In this document: piece by piece, positions 36,455 to 46,684 of the stretch
Numbering within the stretch: the first letter of the stretch is position 1
How the letters are laid out: every line of letters starts with the position of its first letter
Source: Leclercia adecarboxylata
Lineage (GTDB): Bacteria > Pseudomonadota > Gammaproteobacteria > Enterobacterales > Enterobacteriaceae
Direction: 5' to 3'
Length of the DNA stretch: 64,000 nucleotides
NCBI RefSeq assembly: GCF_006874705.1
Contig: NZ_CP035382.1
Coordinates: 1,178,001 to 1,242,000, forward strand
Position numbers and translations under genes: made by a program
Notes under the pieces: generated by a model
The model's database searches: none
What the model was told of the DNA's origin: nothing
The model's input: the letters and a program-made list of their open reading frames with translations, nothing else

Positions 36455-36698
36455 GTTGTTAAACATGCCTGAGATCGCAAAACGCGACTAAACCGCATTT
36501 TTTGTGTGTTTTTCTAATGTATTGATATTAAATGATTTCGCTCTGAAACTACTCCCAAAGGGGGATCGCCCGATCCGCCTGTCCGAGACCCAACCGCACT
36601 AAAACAGGGCGAATGCACTGCAAACGCGCATTCTGACACCGGAAAATGCCGAAGCGTTGCCGTCTAAATTCCGTTTCGCATGATTAAATATTGTGTAA

Positions 36699-38189
<1,491 letters not shown>

Positions 38190-38192
38190 AAA

Positions 38193-38272
38193 GCGCCGGG
38201 CGGCGCGATGCTTGCCCGGCCTACATGATTCTGCGGAATTTTGTAGGCCGGGCAAGCGTAGCGCCCCCGGCA
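38193..38272. repeat. REP/BIME pair downstream of patA
   Basis: Two inverted REP units (GCCGGGCGGCG...TTGCCCGGCCTAC and its complement GTAGGCCGGGCAAGCG...) lie head to head between the convergent patA and XRE-cupin genes. Copies of the same unit recur in many gaps from here to the end of the window. Confidence 0.85.
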
Positions 38273-38279
38273 TCTCATG

Positions 38280-38861
38280 TTAACGGTGAAACTCCGCCAC
38301 CGTCATGGTGAACCGCAGCACGCTCTTCCCTTCATTCGCATAGCTGTGCGCCGCTTCGGTTTTCGCTACCGCCGACGCGCCAGCGTTCACCTGCGTGATG
38401 CTCTGTTCAATCTTCAGCGTTAATACCCCCGCCTCGACATGAAGCAGTTCAAAGGTGCCTGCCGGATGACCGGGCGAGCTAAAATTCTCCCCGGGCTGCA
38501 TCTCCCAGCGCCAGAGTTCAATCATATCCGGGCCAGCGGTGCCTGCCAGCAATCGGGCGCTGCCGCCCTTCTCGCCCTGCCAGAGCACCGGGATCGCCGC
38601 TTCCTCAATAATGTGCACCTGCGGCTCGCTGGCGACGTTAACGATATCGGCCACCGACACGCCCAGCGCCGCCGCCAGTTTGCAGAGGATCGCAATGCTG
38701 GGGTTGGCGGCCCCTTTTTCGATCTCCACCAGCATCCCCTTGCTGACGCCGGCGCGACGCGAGAGCTCATCCAGCGACAGCTTTTTCTCTTTCCGCCAGT
38801 TGCGGATACGGTTCGCGACCGCCAGGCTTACCTGGGCCACATCTGCGCCCTGCGCAGTCAT
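38280..38861 (-). CDS. XRE-family regulator with C-terminal cupin domain
   Basis: The 193-residue regulator has an N-terminal HTH (VANRIRNWRKEKKLSLDELS, then RRAGVSKGMLVEIEKG) and a cupin domain (about residues 75-190, with PGENFSSPGHPAGTFELLHV) of the kind that binds a small ligand. ATG at 38861 is taken; an in-frame GTG at 38882 is possible and neither has a clear ribosome binding site. It is divergent from the B3/B4-domain gene across about 63 bases, which include the partial inverted repeat GTATaaaacagtcgATAC. It probably controls that gene and itself. The signal is unknown. Confidence 0.85.
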   Translation of the reverse strand: MTAQGADVAQVSLAVANRIRNWRKEKKLSLDELSRRAGVSKGMLVEIEKGAANPSIAILCKLAAALGVSVADIVNVASEPQVHIIEEAAIPVLWQGEKGGSARLLAGTAGPDMIELWRWEMQPGENFSSPGHPAGTFELLHVEAGVLTLKIEQSITQVNAGASAVAKTEAAHSYANEGKSVLRFTMTVAEFHR

Positions 38862-38924
38862 TATATTGACTTTATCGGTCACTGGTCATTACCATGGTAT
38901 AAAACAGTCGATACAGGATTATTT

Positions 38925-39614
38925 ATGCCCCTCCTCACGCCGTCAATAGATCCGCGTCTTGCCGGGATCGCGCCGGGGTTCCGCGCGCTGAGCATCGTGG
39001 TCGAAGCCGCGCCCATTACTGCTCCCGGCGTAGCCTCTGCCGCGTTAGATCAGGCCTGCCAGCAAATGTTAAACGATGACTTTCCCTGGGCGCAGGCCCA
39101 TCTCGCCGCCTGGGATGAGGTGTTTACAGCCTTTGGCGCCAAACCGAAACGCACTCCCTGCTCCGCCAGCGCCCTGCGCAAGCGGGTGCTGAAAGAGGGC
39201 ACGCTGCCGCCGCTCGATCCTGTGGTGGATATCTACAATGCGATCAGCATCCGCTATGCCATTCCGGTAGGCGGTGAAAACCTTGCCGCCTACTCCGGGG
39301 CACCGCGCCTGACGCTGGCCGACGGCAGTGAGCCTTTTGACACCGTTAAAGAGGGTCAGCCGGGCGTGGAGCATCCCGATGCGGGCGAAGTTATCTGGCG
39401 CGACGACGTGGGAGTGACCTGCCGACGCTGGAACTGGCGGCAAGGATTCCGCACCCGGCTCGACAGCCAGGCGCAGACCATGTGGTTTATTCTCGAAAGC
39501 CTGCCCGCCATGCCGTTAGCGGCGCTGGAAGCGGCCGGGGATGAGCTGGTCAGCAACCTGCAGCGGCTGATGCCGGGGGCCACGGCGCGGGTCCAGCTGC
39601 TGGCGCTGGCCTGA
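38925..39614 (+). CDS. B3/B4 (tRNA-editing-like) domain protein
   Basis: The 229-residue protein is a stand-alone B3/B4 domain, the fold of the editing domain of phenylalanyl-tRNA synthetase beta chain. Typical segments are VVDIYNAISIRYAIPVGGEN, GEVIWRDDVGVTCRRWNWRQ and TMWFILESLPAMPLAALEAA. Free-standing members are thought to hydrolyse mischarged tRNAs or act on related aminoacyl compounds, but are poorly studied. The ATG at 38925 is used because the longer frame overlaps the divergent XRE-cupin regulator, with which it forms a regulatory pair. Confidence 0.85.
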   Translation: MPLLTPSIDPRLAGIAPGFRALSIVVEAAPITAPGVASAALDQACQQMLNDDFPWAQAHLAAWDEVFTAFGAKPKRTPCSASALRKRVLKEGTLPPLDPVVDIYNAISIRYAIPVGGENLAAYSGAPRLTLADGSEPFDTVKEGQPGVEHPDAGEVIWRDDVGVTCRRWNWRQGFRTRLDSQAQTMWFILESLPAMPLAALEAAGDELVSNLQRLMPGATARVQLLALA

Positions 39615-39618
39615 AAAA

Positions 39619-39702
39619 CGCCGGGCGGCGCTGCGCTTGCCCGGCCTACAAAACCACCCGCACCATCCCGTAGGCCCGGTAAGGCGCAGCCGCCACCGGG
39701 CA
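39619..39702. repeat. REP/BIME units at the left edge of the island
   Basis: Two REP units, CGCCGGGCGGCGCTGCGCTT... and TAGGCCCGGTAAGGCGCAGC..., lie between the B3/B4 gene and the displaced lsrG fragment. They probably lay just downstream of lsrG before the island arrived. Confidence 0.8.
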
Positions 39703-39706
39703 TTTT

Positions 39707-39873
39707 TTACGCCGACATCAACCCGACAAAACAGCGTTTTTTACGCGGCTCCGACATCAGGTCTTCAAGCTTCTCCACGCACGCCAGATAGTGCGGGGTC
39801 TGCTTATGCGCCAGCACCGCCTCCTCATCCTTGTAAGCCTCGTAGATAAATAACCGGGTATTCACCCGCGGAT
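39707..39873 (-). pseudogene. lsrG: Displaced 3' fragment of lsrG (direct repeat, left copy)
   Basis: Bases 39724-39873 repeat 42499-42648, inside intact lsrG, at 148 of 150 positions (offset 2775). The fragment encodes the last half of LsrG ([20 protein letters not shown] onward) with its stop codon. The open frame continues into unrelated sequence at 39874, where similarity stops abruptly, so it is a chimaeric frame with no LsrG N-terminus. Together with the intact copy it frames the 2.6-kb PAAR island like a pair of attachment sites. Confidence 0.9.
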
Positions 39874-40138
39874 TGTAGTGGTCGAGTAATACTGGCCGCA
39901 ATGTCACATAAGGACTGGCTGAGCCGCCAGCGGCAAACAGGGAATCGAACGGGCTCATACACTGGGAAAATACCGGGGAAAACAGGCCGATCAGGAACGA
40001 CACCAGAAAGTCCTGTACTACCGGCAGGTCAAGAAACTGAGTATCCGTGAAACGGCAGATGTGACAGGGTACAGCCCCTCCCGGATATGCCGCATTCAGG
40101 CACTACATCGGCAATCAGAAACGGGTAATTTTGGTTAA
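39874..40138 (+). pseudogene. Decayed C-terminal part of a serine recombinase (resolvase/invertase family)
   Basis: Two frames read in turn give a recombinase tail. From 39874, one frame gives [20 protein letters not shown]. After a frameshift near 39945-39960, another gives [20 protein letters not shown], then [20 protein letters not shown] and ICRIQALHR, ending at TAA 40136-40138. The latter is the typical DNA-binding helix-turn-helix end of Hin/Tn3-resolvase-type enzymes ([14 protein letters not shown] as the HTH). The catalytic N-terminus is missing, because the fragment starts exactly at the end of the lsrG repeat. It is too broken to be active. Confidence 0.75.
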
Positions 40139-40196
40139 GTTGTGATTGTTGTATGATGCCAGTGAGGATAACCGCCTATATATTGAGGGATTAATG

Positions 40197-40718
40197 ATGG
40201 CAAGAGCACTGGCCTGTCTTGGTGATAAAACGAGTAACGGAGAAATCATTTCAGCGACTGCGTCCTGGTTTGAAGGAAGTAAAGCAATAGCCCGGACCGG
40301 CGACAAGGCATCATGCCGCAAATGCAACGGGTATTTTGAAATCCTAGCCTCCGCACAGGACTGGGCAGAAGAAGGCAAAGCGTATGCTGCCACAGGTGAC
40401 AGGGTGCTGTGCCGTTGCCCCGACCACTATGTTTACGGTTCAGCCACGCAGTCTACCAGCACAGGTACTGGCTCTCTGACCTCCCGCAATACCTGTCAGT
40501 CGCCTGTACCGGCGCAGCAGGCACAGGATTCCGGTGCCCGGAACTGTATTCGCTTTCAGTGTGCCGGTGACGATGGTCAGCTAATGGTAAGCTGTCGCTA
40601 CACCCTGATGTTCCCGGACGGGCGTTCTGAAGCTGGCGTTACCAATGAACACGGGGTTACGGGATGGCATTATGCTGAATCCGCTGAAAATATTAACCTG
40701 CATATATTAATGGATTAA
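40197..40718 (+). CDS. PAAR-domain protein (type VI secretion spike tip)
   Basis: The 173-residue protein has an N-terminal PAAR domain (MARALACLGDKTSNGEIISA, AIARTGDKASCRKCNGY, AYAATGDRVLCRCP), with the Cys and His residues expected to bind zinc at the tip of the VgrG spike. Residues about 85-173 form a second part with no recognised fold (ARNCIRFQCAGDDGQLMVSC onward) that may recruit the next gene product. ATG at 40197 is taken, with gaggga seven bases upstream; ATG at 40194 is equally in frame. It is two bases from the putative effector gene. No other T6SS gene is in the window, so the apparatus must be encoded elsewhere. Confidence 0.88.
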   Translation: MARALACLGDKTSNGEIISATASWFEGSKAIARTGDKASCRKCNGYFEILASAQDWAEEGKAYAATGDRVLCRCPDHYVYGSATQSTSTGTGSLTSRNTCQSPVPAQQAQDSGARNCIRFQCAGDDGQLMVSCRYTLMFPDGRSEAGVTNEHGVTGWHYAESAENINLHILMD

Positions 40719-40720
40719 TT

Positions 40721-41899
40721 ATGGCTGTTTACCATCTCAGTACCCGTATTAACTCTAATGTCCCGGCTGATTCTTTGCTGTATGACCTGTGCATTTATCG
40801 CATGGACTCCAGCAGGAATAAATTCCCCCTGGTGGATGTGAAGCAACAGCCGTTTCTGGGCAATTATGAAACACAGAGTCACATGACCGGAAATATAAAT
40901 GAGTCACTCTCGACAATTTATATTATGGAAATGAAACTTTATCGAAAAACCATGTTGCATACGCACTGTGTAACGCCTGTTCCGTTCACTAAAATGTACA
41001 CGCTGGAAGAATTTGCATCAGGCAAAGCCTGGTCTCCGGTGAAGCGGGAGAACCCTTGCTATTTTGAATCAAAAGGGACAATGAAGCCTGAGAGTCAGGG
41101 TGGCGAAACAAAACAAATTAAAATCACCATCCCGGAACGACCATTTATTGCGAAAGAATACCCCATTGGTAATCCCAAAGACCCTTTTGATAAAAATTTA
41201 ATAGAACGTCAAATAGATGAAAGATTTAACGGATTTGATTTTCCTAATCAAATAGCAGCTAGTGTATGTGGACCTGCTGCATTTTTTTACTGTCTGCAAA
41301 AGGATCGCCCTGATGTGTATGCGCAAGCTTCCCGTGAACTTTGGCGGTACGGGAAAACTAAAATAGGTGACTTAATCATCTCACCTGGTGAAGGCTGTCG
41401 CCACCCAACAGGTACATTTTACTTTGATGACGGCAGGCCAAAGATAGCCGGTACTGACTGGATGACGCTGGCCGGGCTAAGGGATTCAGAGAATACTGTG
41501 CTGAGCTTTGATGCTCTTGATTCTCCAGTGGCGGGGATCACAATGTGGCAAACACTGACGGAGTGGTTTGAAAAGGCCGGTTATGAAATAGTTTTTAGTA
41601 ATGTAGGAATCACTCAGGCAGGTGTCCAGGGAATCAGAGATCTAAATAAGTATGTAGAGCAAGGTTATAAAGTCGTGACATTAATAAATGATGGCTTGCT
41701 TGAAGGTAGTACAAATCCCACAACGTTACCTACGCACTGGGTTGTATGGGATGGTTCTGTAACGCAAGGTGATAATGGATATGTTAGTTTGAATTTATTT
41801 TCTTGGGGAAAAACAAGAAACTGGATAAAGCCTAAAAGAGATCTGCAATTTTTCATTAACAGGTTTTTTGGAGGAATGGTTTTTAAACCATTGAAATGA
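40721..41899 (+). CDS. Putative T6SS effector with a cysteine-peptidase-like C-terminal domain
   Basis: I do not recognise a named family. The 392-residue product follows the PAAR gene by two bases. Its second half has the look of a papain/C39-like fold: Cys183 in AASVCGPAAFFYCL at the start of a helix, then a candidate His339 in LPTHWVVWDGSV with Asp344 close by, the order Cys-His-Asp expected for that fold. The N-terminal about 170 residues show no known domain and could be the part carried by the PAAR protein. Overall base composition is AT-rich (about 45 percent GC by eye) against GC-rich neighbours, a sign of transfer. Target and activity (protease, amidase, deamidase or transglutaminase) cannot be told from sequence. 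Confidence 0.7.
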   Translation: MAVYHLSTRINSNVPADSLLYDLCIYRMDSSRNKFPLVDVKQQPFLGNYETQSHMTGNINESLSTIYIMEMKLYRKTMLHTHCVTPVPFTKMYTLEEFASGKAWSPVKRENPCYFESKGTMKPESQGGETKQIKITIPERPFIAKEYPIGNPKDPFDKNLIERQIDERFNGFDFPNQIAASVCGPAAFFYCLQKDRPDVYAQASRELWRYGKTKIGDLIISPGEGCRHPTGTFYFDDGRPKIAGTDWMTLAGLRDSENTVLSFDALDSPVAGITMWQTLTEWFEKAGYEIVFSNVGITQAGVQGIRDLNKYVEQGYKVVTLINDGLLEGSTNPTTLPTHWVVWDGSVTQGDNGYVSLNLFSWGKTRNWIKPKRDLQFFINRFFGGMVFKPLK

Positions 41900-42297
41900 A
41901 AATGAGAAAAACATTTTTTATTGTATCTTTGTTTTTATTATCCGCCTGTTCGTTACAGGCAGAATTTACTCCAGAAGGAGAAACTCTTCATGACGCAACT
42001 GTTGGGGTACCCTATTATAACCAAATAAATATATTTGGTGGAGTAGTTCTTTCTTATGATATTTATGGTAAGCAAGTCATTGCAGGAGATATTTATCCAG
42101 ATAATTTAGGTCTCCACCTACAGTATTGTGATGCTAATGAATTCAATAATTGCATTCAGATTAGGGGGACACCAACAAAAGCAGGTATAGCTAAAGTACG
42201 AATACATGGCGGCTTAGGTGGCGGAATGCTTTCAAAAACAGGAGATTTCGACAAAACCTATACTATCACGATCAAAGATTCAGAAGGATCTTCTTAA
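41896..42297 (+). CDS. Lipoprotein, likely immunity protein for the adjacent effector
   Basis: The 133-residue product has a lipoprotein signal (MKMRKTFFIVSLFLLSAC, lipobox LSAC with Cys18), followed by a small beta-rich domain that resembles a bacterial Ig-like fold (ATVGVPYYNQINIFGG and GIAKVRIHG...YTITIKD). It overlaps the effector gene by 4 bases (ATGA), so the two are translationally coupled, as is usual for T6SS effector/immunity pairs. A periplasmic lipoprotein implies that the effector acts in the periplasm. Its composition is AT-rich, like the effector. The immunity role is inference from position and location. Confidence 0.7.
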   Translation: MKMRKTFFIVSLFLLSACSLQAEFTPEGETLHDATVGVPYYNQINIFGGVVLSYDIYGKQVIAGDIYPDNLGLHLQYCDANEFNNCIQIRGTPTKAGIAKVRIHGGLGGGMLSKTGDFDKTYTITIKDSEGSS

Positions 42298-42342
42298 GAT
42301 CGTTTTAGAGAAGATCTCAGCATCGCTCATCAAGATACGAGA

Positions 42343-42368
42343 ATCCGCTCAGAGAGCGGTTTTCTCAC
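42343..42368 (+). terminator. Weak hairpin downstream of the immunity gene
   Basis: CCGCTC/GAGCGG around a short loop is followed by TTTTCTC, about 55 bases after the stop of the lipoprotein gene. This is a modest terminator for the PAAR-effector-immunity transcript. Confidence 0.6.
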
Positions 42369-42428
42369 ACCTGAGTGGTTAAAAAAAACCTTAACGTACA
42401 ATAATCTTTAATATCCAAACTGACCCCG

Positions 42429-42480
42429 AATTGTGCGGACTGGTGCCCGGTGGCGCCACCGGGTATCAGTCCGCACAATT
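42429..42480. repeat. Perfect palindromic hairpin at the right end of the island
   Basis: AATTGTGCGGACTG (42429-42442) and its exact complement (42467-42480) enclose a REP-like palindrome CCCGGTGGCGCCACCGGG. The structure ends one base before the lsrG stop codon region. It may act as a shared terminator of lsrG and the immunity gene, or be an island boundary element. Confidence 0.75.
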
Positions 42481-42481
42481 G

Positions 42482-42775
42482 CTACGCCGGCATTAAGCCG
42501 ACAAAACAGCGTTTTTTACGCGGCTCCGACATCAGGTCTTCAAGCTTCTCCACGCACGCCAGATAGTGCGGGGTCTGCTTATGCGCCAGCACCGCCTCCT
42601 CATCCTTGTAAGCCTCGTAGATAAAGAACCGGGTTTTCACCCGCGGATCCTGCAGCACGTCGAACCGCAGGTTGCCCGGCTCCTGGATCGCCCCTTCATG
42701 GTTGGCGCGAAACACCGCCAGAAACTCGTCCACCCGGTCCGGCTTAATGTTGATCTCCACTAAAGTCACGTTCAT
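42482..42775 (-). CDS. lsrG: (4S)-4-hydroxy-5-phosphooxypentane-2,3-dione isomerase LsrG
   Basis: It isomerises phospho-AI-2 (P-HPD) to 3-hydroxy-5-phosphooxypentane-2,4-dione, the substrate of LsrF. The 97-residue ABM-domain protein matches E. coli LsrG ([31 protein letters not shown]). The ATG at 42775 overlaps lsrF by 4 bases. The 3' half of the gene is repeated at 39724-39873. If the repeat came with an island inserted in lsrG, the present 3' half could be island-derived, with the reading frame restored. Confidence 0.95.
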   Translation of the reverse strand: MNVTLVEINIKPDRVDEFLAVFRANHEGAIQEPGNLRFDVLQDPRVKTRFFIYEAYKDEEAVLAHKQTPHYLACVEKLEDLMSEPRKKRCFVGLMPA

Positions 42776-43659
42776 TGTGATTCTCCCTGTTTTTCCTCCT
42801 GCCAGAACTGGTACGCCTCGCGGGCGCTCATCTTCTCGTGCACCACCTTCTTCACCGCCTTCAGCATCGCCAGCGGCGCGCTGGACTGGAAGATATTGCG
42901 CCCCATATCGACACCCGACGCGCCCTGGTCGATGGCGCGGAAGCACATCTCCAGCGCCTCGTGCTCCGGCAGCTTTTTGCCCCCGGCGATAACAATGGGC
43001 ACCGGGCAGCTGGCGGTCACTTTCTCGAACCCTTCTTCCACATAATAGGTTTTAACAAACTGCGCCCCCATCTCGGCGGCGATACGGCTGGCGAGCGAGA
43101 AGTAGCGCGCGTCCCGGGCCATCTCCTTACCGACCCCGGTCACCGCCAGAGTCGGCATACCGTAGCGATTGCCCGCATCCACCAGCTTGATGATGTTATT
43201 GATCGACTGGTGCTCATACTCACTGCCGATATAGACCTGCGCCGCCACCGCGCAGACGTTCAGCCGCAGGGCATCCTCCATCGCCACCGCCACGCACTCG
43301 TTGGAAAGTTCGCCCAGCATCGAGTTCCCCCCGGAGGCGCGCAGTACCACCGGTTTGTTGGTGGCGGGCGGCACCTGGCTCCTGAGAATGCCCCGGGTAC
43401 ACATCAGCACGTCGGTTTCGGCGAACAGCGGCGCAATGGAGAGATCGATACGCTCGAGCCCGGTGGTCGGCCCCTGAAAGTAGCCATGATCGAAGGCCAG
43501 CATCACCGTACGATTGCTGGCCGGGTTAAAGATACGCGCCAGCCGCGACTGCATTCCCCAGTCCAGCGCCCCGCAGCCCTTCAGGGTGAAGGGCACGTTC
43601 TGCTGCGGCCGGTCGATGCCAAAGTTCTTACCCTCTTTGATGTCGTCTAAATCAGCCAT
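42772..43659 (-). CDS. lsrF: 3-hydroxy-5-phosphonooxypentane-2,4-dione thiolase LsrF
   Basis: It transfers the acetyl group from the isomerised phospho-AI-2 to CoA, giving dihydroxyacetone phosphate and acetyl-CoA. The 295-residue class I aldolase-like protein matches E. coli LsrF ([40 protein letters not shown]). The Schiff-base lysine lies in [12 protein letters not shown], and the phosphate-binding [12 protein letters not shown] is present. It is 11 bases downstream of lsrB. Confidence 0.95.
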   Translation of the reverse strand: MADLDDIKEGKNFGIDRPQQNVPFTLKGCGALDWGMQSRLARIFNPASNRTVMLAFDHGYFQGPTTGLERIDLSIAPLFAETDVLMCTRGILRSQVPPATNKPVVLRASGGNSMLGELSNECVAVAMEDALRLNVCAVAAQVYIGSEYEHQSINNIIKLVDAGNRYGMPTLAVTGVGKEMARDARYFSLASRIAAEMGAQFVKTYYVEEGFEKVTASCPVPIVIAGGKKLPEHEALEMCFRAIDQGASGVDMGRNIFQSSAPLAMLKAVKKVVHEKMSAREAYQFWQEEKQGESQ

Positions 43660-43670
43660 GTTCCCCCCTG

Positions 43671-44672
43671 TCAGAAGTCGTAGTTGTTGATGTTCTCTTT
43701 GGTGAACACCACCCGCTCCGGCAGCAGCACGATGCCATTGCCTTTCGCTTCATACTGATAGCCCTGGACGCTGTTCGGCTCGACCTTCAGGGCGCCGATA
43801 TCTTTTACTTCCACGCTGTCGCCCACGTTAAGATCGCCTTTTTTCAGCAAACGATCGGCGACATTGACCGCAATTTTGCCCTGTTGCACCACATCCCACA
43901 GGCCGAAGGCTTTCACCGTGCCGCGCTCGACGTACGGACGCATCACGTTTGGCGTGCTGAAGCCGACAATCGCCACCCCTTCCCGCTTCAGGTTTTCCGC
44001 TGCCTGGGCCGCCGCTGGCAGGGCGTTGGCGTCCGGGGCGATGATCGCATCCAGATCCGGGTACGCTTTTAAGATCCCCTCGGCGGTCTGCAGGGATTTG
44101 GTGGCATCGTTATAGCCAAACTGGGTGGTGACGATCTGCCACTGGGGATGATCTTTGGCGATTTTGGCTTTCGCCTCTTTCACCCACTGGTTCTGGTCGG
44201 TAACGGTGGGGCTGGAGTAGAAGAAGGCCACTTTGGCGGCCGGTTTGGTGACCTGCTTCGAGGCCATGTCCACCAGCAGACCACCGAGCTGTTCCGGAGT
44301 GCCCTGGTTGATGTAGATGCTGCGGCACTCCGGCTTGGTGTCGGAATCCCAGGTCAGCACTTTCACCCCGCGCTGCATGGCGCGTTTCAGCGCCGGGCAG
44401 AGCCCATCCGGCGACACCGCCGAGACGATAATGGCGTTGTAGCCCTGGTTAACGAAGTTATTGATCAGCTGCACCTGCCCGGAGACGCTCGGCTCGGTCG
44501 GGCCATCATAGGTGACCTCCGTCCCCAGTTCTTTACCCGCCTCTTTTGCGCCGTTACCGCCGCTGGTAAAGAAGCCGACCCCCACCAGTTTCGGGATAAA
44601 CGCGATGCGATCCGCCGCCTGCGCCGTCGCCACGCTTAACGCCACGGCCAGCACCATCAGTTTTATTTTCAT
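43671..44672 (-). CDS. lsrB: Autoinducer-2 periplasmic binding protein LsrB
   Basis: The 333-residue precursor has a signal peptide ([20 protein letters not shown]) and a type 1 periplasmic-binding fold ([25 protein letters not shown], and [19 protein letters not shown]). It delivers AI-2 to the LsrACD transporter. Start ATG 44672 is preferred over the directly upstream ATG 44675 because ggag lies six bases before it. It overlaps the end of lsrD by one base. Confidence 0.95.
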   Translation of the reverse strand: MKIKLMVLAVALSVATAQAADRIAFIPKLVGVGFFTSGGNGAKEAGKELGTEVTYDGPTEPSVSGQVQLINNFVNQGYNAIIVSAVSPDGLCPALKRAMQRGVKVLTWDSDTKPECRSIYINQGTPEQLGGLLVDMASKQVTKPAAKVAFFYSSPTVTDQNQWVKEAKAKIAKDHPQWQIVTTQFGYNDATKSLQTAEGILKAYPDLDAIIAPDANALPAAAQAAENLKREGVAIVGFSTPNVMRPYVERGTVKAFGLWDVVQQGKIAVNVADRLLKKGDLNVGDSVEVKDIGALKVEPNSVQGYQYEAKGNGIVLLPERVVFTKENINNYDF

Positions 44673-45652
44673 CATACGCTCCGGGTATTTTTTGTGAGAA
44701 GAGACCGCACCCCTTCAAGGTGCAAGCTCAGCGAACGCCCCATCACCACCACAACCAGCAGCGCCCCTGACAGCGCGCTCGACACCTGGTTGGGGATGCC
44801 GACCATCTGTAACCCCTGCTGCAGATACCCCACCAGCAATGCCGCCAGCGCCGTACCCAGTACCGAACCTGAACCCCCATAAATATTCGCCCCGCCAAGC
44901 ACCGCCGCGGTGAGCGCAGGCATCAGCAGGTCACGCCCCAGATCGGAGCGCGCCGAGCCGAAATAGGAGACCATCACCAGGGCGGCGATCGCCGAGGCCA
45001 CGCCCACCAGGCCATAGAGCGCATAGGGCAACCCGTTCACCGACAGCGCCGCATACCGCGCCGCGCGCGGGTTTTGCCCAATCAGAAACAGGTGGCGGCC
45101 AAAACGCCCGCGGTGGACGATCAGCCAGAAGAAGAAGGTGATGAACGCGAAGAGCACCAGCGGGATCGGCAGCCCTATAACCGTCAGGTTGGCAAAGGCG
45201 GTGAAGCTCTCCGGGAAGCCGCCAATGCCTTCGTAGCCGGTGGCCCCGGCCATGCCGGAAAGCAGCAGCGCCCCGCCGCCGTACAGGTAGAGCGTGCCGA
45301 GGGTGATCACTAAAGGGCTGATGCCGGTGTAGTGGATCAGCGCCGCGTTGAACAGCCCGCACAGCAGCCCGAGCAGCAGGGTGAGCGGGATCGCCGCCGC
45401 CATCGGCACGCCGGACTGCATCATCACCCCCAGCGCGATGGCGCACAGGCCGATGGTCGAGCCGAGCGAAATGTCGATCCCGCCGCTGATGATCACTAAC
45501 GTCAGCGGCAGCGCCACGATGCCGATACAGATAAAATCGCTGGTGCTGAACAGCAGCATGTTGATGTCGAGCATCCGCGGGTTGAGGGTGCCAAACAGCA
45601 GGATCTCCAGCACCAGTAACAGCAGCAGCGCCCACTCCCAGTTAAGCTTCAT
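44672..45652 (-). CDS. lsrD: AI-2 ABC transporter permease LsrD
   Basis: This 326-residue inner-membrane permease has about nine to ten hydrophobic segments ([20 protein letters not shown] at the start) and the [20 protein letters not shown] and [20 protein letters not shown] motifs of the ribose/AI-2 permease family. It pairs with LsrC to form the channel. The gene abuts lsrC with no gap. Confidence 0.95.
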   Translation of the reverse strand: MKLNWEWALLLLLVLEILLFGTLNPRMLDINMLLFSTSDFICIGIVALPLTLVIISGGIDISLGSTIGLCAIALGVMMQSGVPMAAAIPLTLLLGLLCGLFNAALIHYTGISPLVITLGTLYLYGGGALLLSGMAGATGYEGIGGFPESFTAFANLTVIGLPIPLVLFAFITFFFWLIVHRGRFGRHLFLIGQNPRAARYAALSVNGLPYALYGLVGVASAIAALVMVSYFGSARSDLGRDLLMPALTAAVLGGANIYGGSGSVLGTALAALLVGYLQQGLQMVGIPNQVSSALSGALLVVVVMGRSLSLHLEGVRSLLTKNTRSV

Positions 45653-46684
45653 TTACGCCACCTCTTTGTTGCGTTTGCGAAACGGGGTGACGTGCTTCCC
45701 CCCTTTGTTGCCCGGCTGGAAGCGGCCGTACTTCAGCGCCCGCTGATGACGCGCCAGCGCCTGGCGCAGCCGCCCGTCGAGCACCAGCACCCCCAGCAGC
45801 ACCAGGCCAGCGATAAAGTCGTTCCACCAGGCCGGGAGGCGGAACAGCACCAGCACGGTATCGATCTGGGTCAGGAAGAAGGCCCCCAGCAGCGCGCCGA
45901 TTAAGGTCCCGGTGCCGCCGAGCAGGGAGATACCCCCCAGCACGCAGGCGGCAATGGCTTTCATCTCCAGCCCGCTGCCGGTCTGGTTCGGTACGAAGCC
46001 GATCTGTGCGGCAAAGACGATCCCGGCGCAGGCCGCCAGCACGCCGTTGAGGGTGAAGGCCGCCATCCGGGTGCGGTTGACCGCCACGCCAAGCTGGCGG
46101 GCGGCGGCAAGGTTATCCCCGACGGCGTAAAAATCGCGGCCAAAGGCGGTGCGCGACAGCGTCCATGCCCCGAGAGCGGCAATCACCAGCACCACGATAC
46201 CCAGCGGAGAGACCCCGAGCGCCACCGGCTCCGACAGGGATTTCAGGCTCACCGGCAGGCCCTCAATCCATTTCCCACCGGTCCAGAGCAGCATCGCCCC
46301 GCGCCACAGCCCCAGCGTGCCGAGAGTGGCGACAATCGCCGGAATGCGCAGCCCCACCACCAGCAGGCCGTTGAAGGCGCCCGCCAGCGCCCCGATGGCC
46401 AGCGCAAACAGGATCGCCACCGGCAGGCCGTAACCGTTGTTCAGCGCCACTCCCACGGCGATGGCGCACAGCCCGACTATCGAGCCGACCGAGACGTCAA
46501 TGTTGCGGGTCAGCATCACCAGCCCGGCACCGAGCGCCAGCAGGATCAGGATCTGTGAACTGGCAAAGATCATCCCCAGGGTCTGCAAACTGAGATAGGC
46601 CGGGTTGAGCGCCACCAGCACCACAAACAGGGCCAGGATCGCCAGTAGCGCAGTAAGTTCGCGGTTTTTCAGCAGTGTTTTCAT
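45653..46684 (-). CDS. lsrC: AI-2 ABC transporter permease LsrC
   Basis: The 343-residue permease shows [20 protein letters not shown] at the start, the [20 protein letters not shown] motif and the [20 protein letters not shown] segment that contacts the ATPase. It overlaps the end of lsrA by 4 bases. It has a basic C-terminal tail ([20 protein letters not shown]). Confidence 0.95.
   Translation of the reverse strand: MKTLLKNRELTALLAILALFVVLVALNPAYLSLQTLGMIFASSQILILLALGAGLVMLTRNIDVSVGSIVGLCAIAVGVALNNGYGLPVAILFALAIGALAGAFNGLLVVGLRIPAIVATLGTLGLWRGAMLLWTGGKWIEGLPVSLKSLSEPVALGVSPLGIVVLVIAALGAWTLSRTAFGRDFYAVGDNLAAARQLGVAVNRTRMAAFTLNGVLAACAGIVFAAQIGFVPNQTGSGLEMKAIAACVLGGISLLGGTGTLIGALLGAFFLTQIDTVLVLFRLPAWWNDFIAGLVLLGVLVLDGRLRQALARHQRALKYGRFQPGNKGGKHVTPFRKRNKEVA

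Noticed and set aside
39707..40003. 98-codon minus-strand frame as a real LsrG-like protein
   Set aside because: Its first half is the antisense of a recombinase remnant and only the second half is LsrG; it is a chimaeric frame made by the insertion.
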